Source of the DNA: Treponema sp.
GTDB taxonomy: Bacteria; Spirochaetota; Spirochaetia; Treponematales; Treponemataceae
Reading direction: 5' to 3'
Length of the DNA: 7,659 nt
NCBI GenBank assembly: GCA_023231445.1
Contig: JALNVF010000140.1
Span: 1 to 7,659, forward strand
A program made the translations under genes and the position numbers. The notes under the pieces are model-generated. The model did not search any database. It was not told the origin of the DNA and saw only the letters and a program-made list of their open reading frames with translations. Below, piece after piece: positions 5,501 to 7,659 of this stretch (its first letter is position 1; every line of letters begins with the position of its first letter).

Positions 5501-7255
5501 TTACTCAACAGTTACCCGGCACGTTGCAAGCCAGGTGACGCCGTGTATTTCCGTCGTGACGGTAAGTTCATAATAACCGGGTGCAAGGCCCGCCGTATTT
5601 ATGGTGCATGTGCTGACGGCTGCTGAAAGCTGTGTTCCGTTAAAATACCAGCAGTACGTCCAGTCGCCCGTTTCAGGCGGAACTGCGGTGCATGTCGTCC
5701 CGTCCACCGAGACGCTCATGCTGCCGGAGACGAACGTAATGGCTGCGGTGTTGTCCGTCGTCCACTTTGCGTACAGCGTAACGTTTCCCGTACTGCCTGA
5801 AGCAATCTGCGTGACTTTTTTTGTGAACGATGCGTCGCTGTACCATCCTGCAAACGTGTATCCCGTCTTAGAAGGAGAAGCAGGCGTTATGGTCTCTGTC
5901 TCGATATTGTAACCTGCAGGGTTTGCAGTGCTGTTCGTTCCGCCGTCAAGCACATATGTAATGCTGTAGGAATCGATAGTCCACTTTGCCGAGTACGATG
6001 CGCCGGAGGCAGGGAATGTCTTCGGCAGTGTACCGCCAGACGTATTCCAGCCGGCAAACGTATATCCCGTTTTAGCGGGGGCTGCCATCGTCACCGCTGC
6101 ACCGTACCTGCCAGTGAGCGTTCCGCCCGTACCGGTCGCTGCGGTGAACACCGTTGTCGTCGTGCCGCCTGCAAGGTCGAACGTAAGCGTAATGATGTTG
6201 CGCGTGTAATACAGTTGTACTACCGTGCTGCCGTCCGCCTTTATTGTGCCTGTCGTACTTACCGTGCCGTTTATTGTAGTGAGTGAGCTGTCATACGTGA
6301 AACCTGTATATGTCTTTGCAGAAGTGGTGTATGTTAATGAAGCTCCCGTCGTACCGGTCAGGTTTTCCGTGTCTGATGCGACAATCGTATAGTTGTTATC
6401 CGAAATATCCTGCTGCAGGTACTGGACGGTATATACGGTGCCAGTGCCGGCCGTCCATGTTGCCGTGTACGACGCATCTTCCGCAGGGAATGCTGCCGGC
6501 AGCGTACCTCCCGGCGTATTCCAGCCGGCGAATGTGTATCCCGTTTTAACCGGGGCTGCCATCGCGACCGTCGCGCCGTACCTGCCTGTAAGCGTTCCGC
6601 CCGCATCCGTCGTCGCGGTAAACGTTGTCGTCGTCATCCCGCCTGCGAGGTCGAACGTGAGCGTTATCGTATTGCGCGTGTAGTACAGTTTCACCACCGT
6701 ACTGCCGTCCGCCTTTATTGTGCCTGTCGTACTTACCGTACCGTTTATCGTGGTGAGCGCCGTATCGTTTGTAAAACCGGGATAGGTTTTTACCGTATAC
6801 GCGGCCGCTCCGCCGGTCGTGCTGGTCAGATTTTCAGTATCTGCAAGCGTATAGTTGTCGTCCGAAACATCCTGCTGCCAGTACTGTACCGTATATACTG
6901 TTCCCGTTCCTGCTGCCCATTCTGCGTACAGCGTCACGGCGGCATTTCCCATGATGAACGTACCTCCTGCCGCATACGGCGTACCCGTTCCGTCCGCTGC
7001 CGTATTCCAGCCGGCAAACGTATATCCTGCTTTTGCAAGGTTTCCCGTATTTCCGCAGACGCTTACCGTACTTCCCGCCGTATATTTTCCCCCGGCAGAA
7101 GGAACAGTCCCTCTGTCCGCTCCGTTTGCATCGTATGTCACCGCATACTCCGGGTCGGACGACGACGTTTCCGTCTTACATGCCGCCATGCAGCATGCAA
7201 GTACTGCAGCTGCAGACGTGCACATACACAGTTTTCTGAACCGCATTTTTGTCAT
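5501..7255 (-). CDS. Repeat-rich surface lipoprotein (Listeria/Bacteroides and MucBP-like repeats)
   Basis: This is a predicted lipoprotein of 584 residues. I chose the ATG at 7255 because AAGGAG lies about 9 nt upstream and the signal peptide then starts properly (MTKMRFRKL, hydrophobic core, lipobox CMAAC with Cys26). A frame extension to 7321 adds a basic leader without a clear ribosome site. After the anchor come Listeria/Bacteroides-type repeats marked GYTFAGW followed by AEW, ATW, AKW or AKW (four occurrences). These alternate with VYTVQY...DGSTVVxLYYTRN modules in two near-identical copies, and the protein ends in an Ig-like beta domain (about the last 80 residues; WTYCWYFNG, LAPGYYELTVTT). 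Such modules build extended, surface-exposed adhesin or scaffold proteins. The stop lies 14 nt before the DGR target gene, so the two are probably co-translated and could be surface partners. No enzyme motif is seen, and the binding partner is unknown. Confidence 0.85.
   Translation of the reverse strand: MTKMRFRKLCMCTSAAAVLACCMAACKTETSSSDPEYAVTYDANGADRGTVPSAGGKYTAGSTVSVCGNTGNLAKAGYTFAGWNTAADGTGTPYAAGGTFIMGNAAVTLYAEWAAGTGTVYTVQYWQQDVSDDNYTLADTENLTSTTGGAAAYTVKTYPGFTNDTALTTINGTVSTTGTIKADGSTVVKLYYTRNTITLTFDLAGGMTTTTFTATTDAGGTLTGRYGATVAMAAPVKTGYTFAGWNTPGGTLPAAFPAEDASYTATWTAGTGTVYTVQYLQQDISDNNYTIVASDTENLTGTTGASLTYTTSAKTYTGFTYDSSLTTINGTVSTTGTIKADGSTVVQLYYTRNIITLTFDLAGGTTTTVFTAATGTGGTLTGRYGAAVTMAAPAKTGYTFAGWNTSGGTLPKTFPASGASYSAKWTIDSYSITYVLDGGTNSTANPAGYNIETETITPASPSKTGYTFAGWYSDASFTKKVTQIASGSTGNVTLYAKWTTDNTAAITFVSGSMSVSVDGTTCTAVPPETGDWTYCWYFNGTQLSAAVSTCTINTAGLAPGYYELTVTTEIHGVTWLATCRVTVE
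5978..6913 (-). repeat. Two tandem ~154-158-codon repeats inside the lipoprotein gene
   Basis: Each copy encodes AGTGTVYTVQY, a variable ~45-residue part, TTINGTVSTTGTIKADGSTV, LYYTRN, LTFDLAGG, GTLTGRYGA and TGYTFAGWNT. Copy 1 runs from 6913 to 6452 and copy 2 from 6451 to 5978. Marker words such as CGTATTCCAG (plus strand) recur at 6041, 6515 and 7001, spaced 474 and 486 nt. The high DNA similarity suggests a recent duplication and makes length change by recombination plausible. Confidence 0.85.
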
Positions 7256-7324
7256 ATCTTCTTTCTCCTTTTTTATATGAATTGCCCGGCATACAAAAAT
7301 CCTGCGCCTTACGCACCGCACACG

Positions 7325-7360
7325 TTCCGTATACCGTCTTCAGTATAGACCCGTACGGAA
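7325..7360. repeat. Imperfect inverted repeat upstream of the lipoprotein operon
   Basis: TTCCGTA (7325-7331) is complementary to TACGGAA (7354-7360), with a short inner pairing GTCT/AGAC (7336-7339 with 7347-7350). It falls in the leader of the minus-strand operon, between the probable promoter and the lipoprotein start, and could be an operator or an mRNA stem. The stem is short, so the assignment is weak. Confidence 0.3.
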
Positions 7361-7379
7361 AAATCTTCGTTGTACTCAG

Positions 7380-7398
7380 GTATAAAATAAGTATAAAA
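7380..7398 (-). promoter_or_regulatory. Probable promoter region of the lipoprotein/DGR operon
   Basis: On the minus strand two TTTTATAC words (7398-7391 and 7387-7380) are 11 nt apart. Each contains a TATACT/TATACC hexamer able to act as a -10 element. They lie 125-143 nt upstream of the chosen start at 7255 and are the best candidates upstream of the operon. No convincing -35 hexamer is visible, so the exact promoter is uncertain. Confidence 0.35.
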
Positions 7399-7473
7399 AA
7401 CCTCTGAAAGTACGATTCAAACAGTACACGGTGCAGTCCGCTTCACGGGCAGGCAGCCTGTTTATAACTGCCG

Positions 7474-7503
7474 TTTTATACTTTTTCTATACTTTTTTTA
7501 TAC
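7474..7503 (+). promoter_or_regulatory. Three TATAC motifs phased at 11 bp
   Basis: TATAC occurs at 7477, 7488 and 7499, exactly one helical turn apart, each preceded by T-rich sequence (TTTTATAC twice, TCTATAC once). The same word in opposite orientation occurs twice at 11-bp spacing at 7380-7398. This may be a regulator-binding array or overlapping -10-like elements upstream of the divergent plus-strand gene. Confidence 0.35.
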
Positions 7504-7536
7504 CTTCTTTTAAATCAAATCTTTTCTTTTATCATT

Positions 7537-7542
7537 TATACT
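7537..7542 (+). promoter_or_regulatory. Candidate -10 element for the right-edge gene
   Basis: TATACT lies 36 nt before the GTG start at 7579. A start of transcription near 7549 would leave a leader of about 30 nt containing the GGAG ribosome site (7565-7568). No clear -35 hexamer is present. Confidence 0.35.
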
Positions 7543-7578
7543 ATGCTGTACCGTATTAGTATCCGGAGAAGAGAAAAA

Positions 7579-7659
7579 GTGAAAAACAGTGCAGAGCGTA
7601 AAATTGAAGTAAAATATCCGCTGGGAGTAAAACTTGCGGTCATTATCAGTGTTCTTGTC
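7579..7659 (+). CDS. N-terminus of an unidentified, probably membrane-anchored protein (partial)
   Basis: I favour the GTG start at 7579 because GGAG (7565-7568) lies 10 nt upstream and a TATACT box lies 36 nt upstream. An in-frame ATG at 7543 overlaps the region next to that box and has no ribosome site. The 27 visible residues are a charged head (KNSAERKIEVK) followed by YPLGVKLAVIISVLV, which looks like the beginning of an N-terminal membrane helix. Similar starts occur in spirochaetal membrane sensors such as adenylate cyclase or HAMP-type proteins, but this is only a resemblance. The gene runs off the right edge and is divergent from the lipoprotein/DGR operon, sharing a ~320-bp intergenic region with it. 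Confidence 0.5.
   Translation, partial: MKNSAERKIEVKYPLGVKLAVIISVLV

Overview
The window most likely comes from a Treponema-like spirochaete. This is inferred from two large lipoproteins with spirochaetal-type lipoboxes and Listeria/Bacteroides-type surface repeats, an Rpn-family (PD-(D/E)XK) transposase remnant, and a DUF6273-type variable protein. No marker gene proves the genus. Nearly all of the window is read on the minus strand. Only the edges (2-139 and 7579-7659) carry plus-strand genes, and both are cut by the window boundary.

The main content is a diversity-generating retroelement (DGR) in an operon-like minus-strand block. In transcription order it holds: a repeat-rich lipoprotein (7255-5501); 14 bases later, a 914-residue lipoprotein (5486-2742) whose last ~45 codons are the variable repeat (VR, 2893-2758); a perfect hairpin at the end of the VR (2760-2735); a palindrome and eight tandem copies of a 16-bp unit (2707-2541); the Avd accessory protein (~2535-2191); the adenine-rich template repeat (TR, 2172-2040); an intrinsic-terminator-like hairpin (1822-1779); and the reverse transcriptase (~1778-878). 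In a working DGR, TR RNA is copied by the RT-Avd complex with errors at adenines, and the cDNA replaces the VR. TR and VR here align over 133/136 bp, and about 25 of 40 TR adenines are changed in the VR.

The element looks broken. The RT reading frame is interrupted near 1464-1478, where roughly 45-50 codons are missing, including the palm motif that carries the first catalytic aspartate. The YMDD and QSSQ motifs survive. The RT has no canonical start codon, and avd has none close to its conserved N-terminus. TR and VR also differ at several non-adenine positions and by 3 nt. Downstream of the RT (697-795) is the stump of a second target gene in which everything between 'SEAEAV' and the end of the VR has been deleted. 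It keeps its own perfect hairpin (655-682), whose stem sequence differs but whose core is the same as that of the live VR hairpin.

The left end (134-548) is a 5'-truncated, frameshifted Rpn-family remnant bounded by an inverted repeat. The tail of a LuxR-type regulator overlaps its stop codon. The right end (7322-7578) is a divergent intergenic region with 11-bp-phased TTTTATAC motifs, between the lipoprotein operon and the start of an unidentified plus-strand gene that appears to be membrane-anchored.
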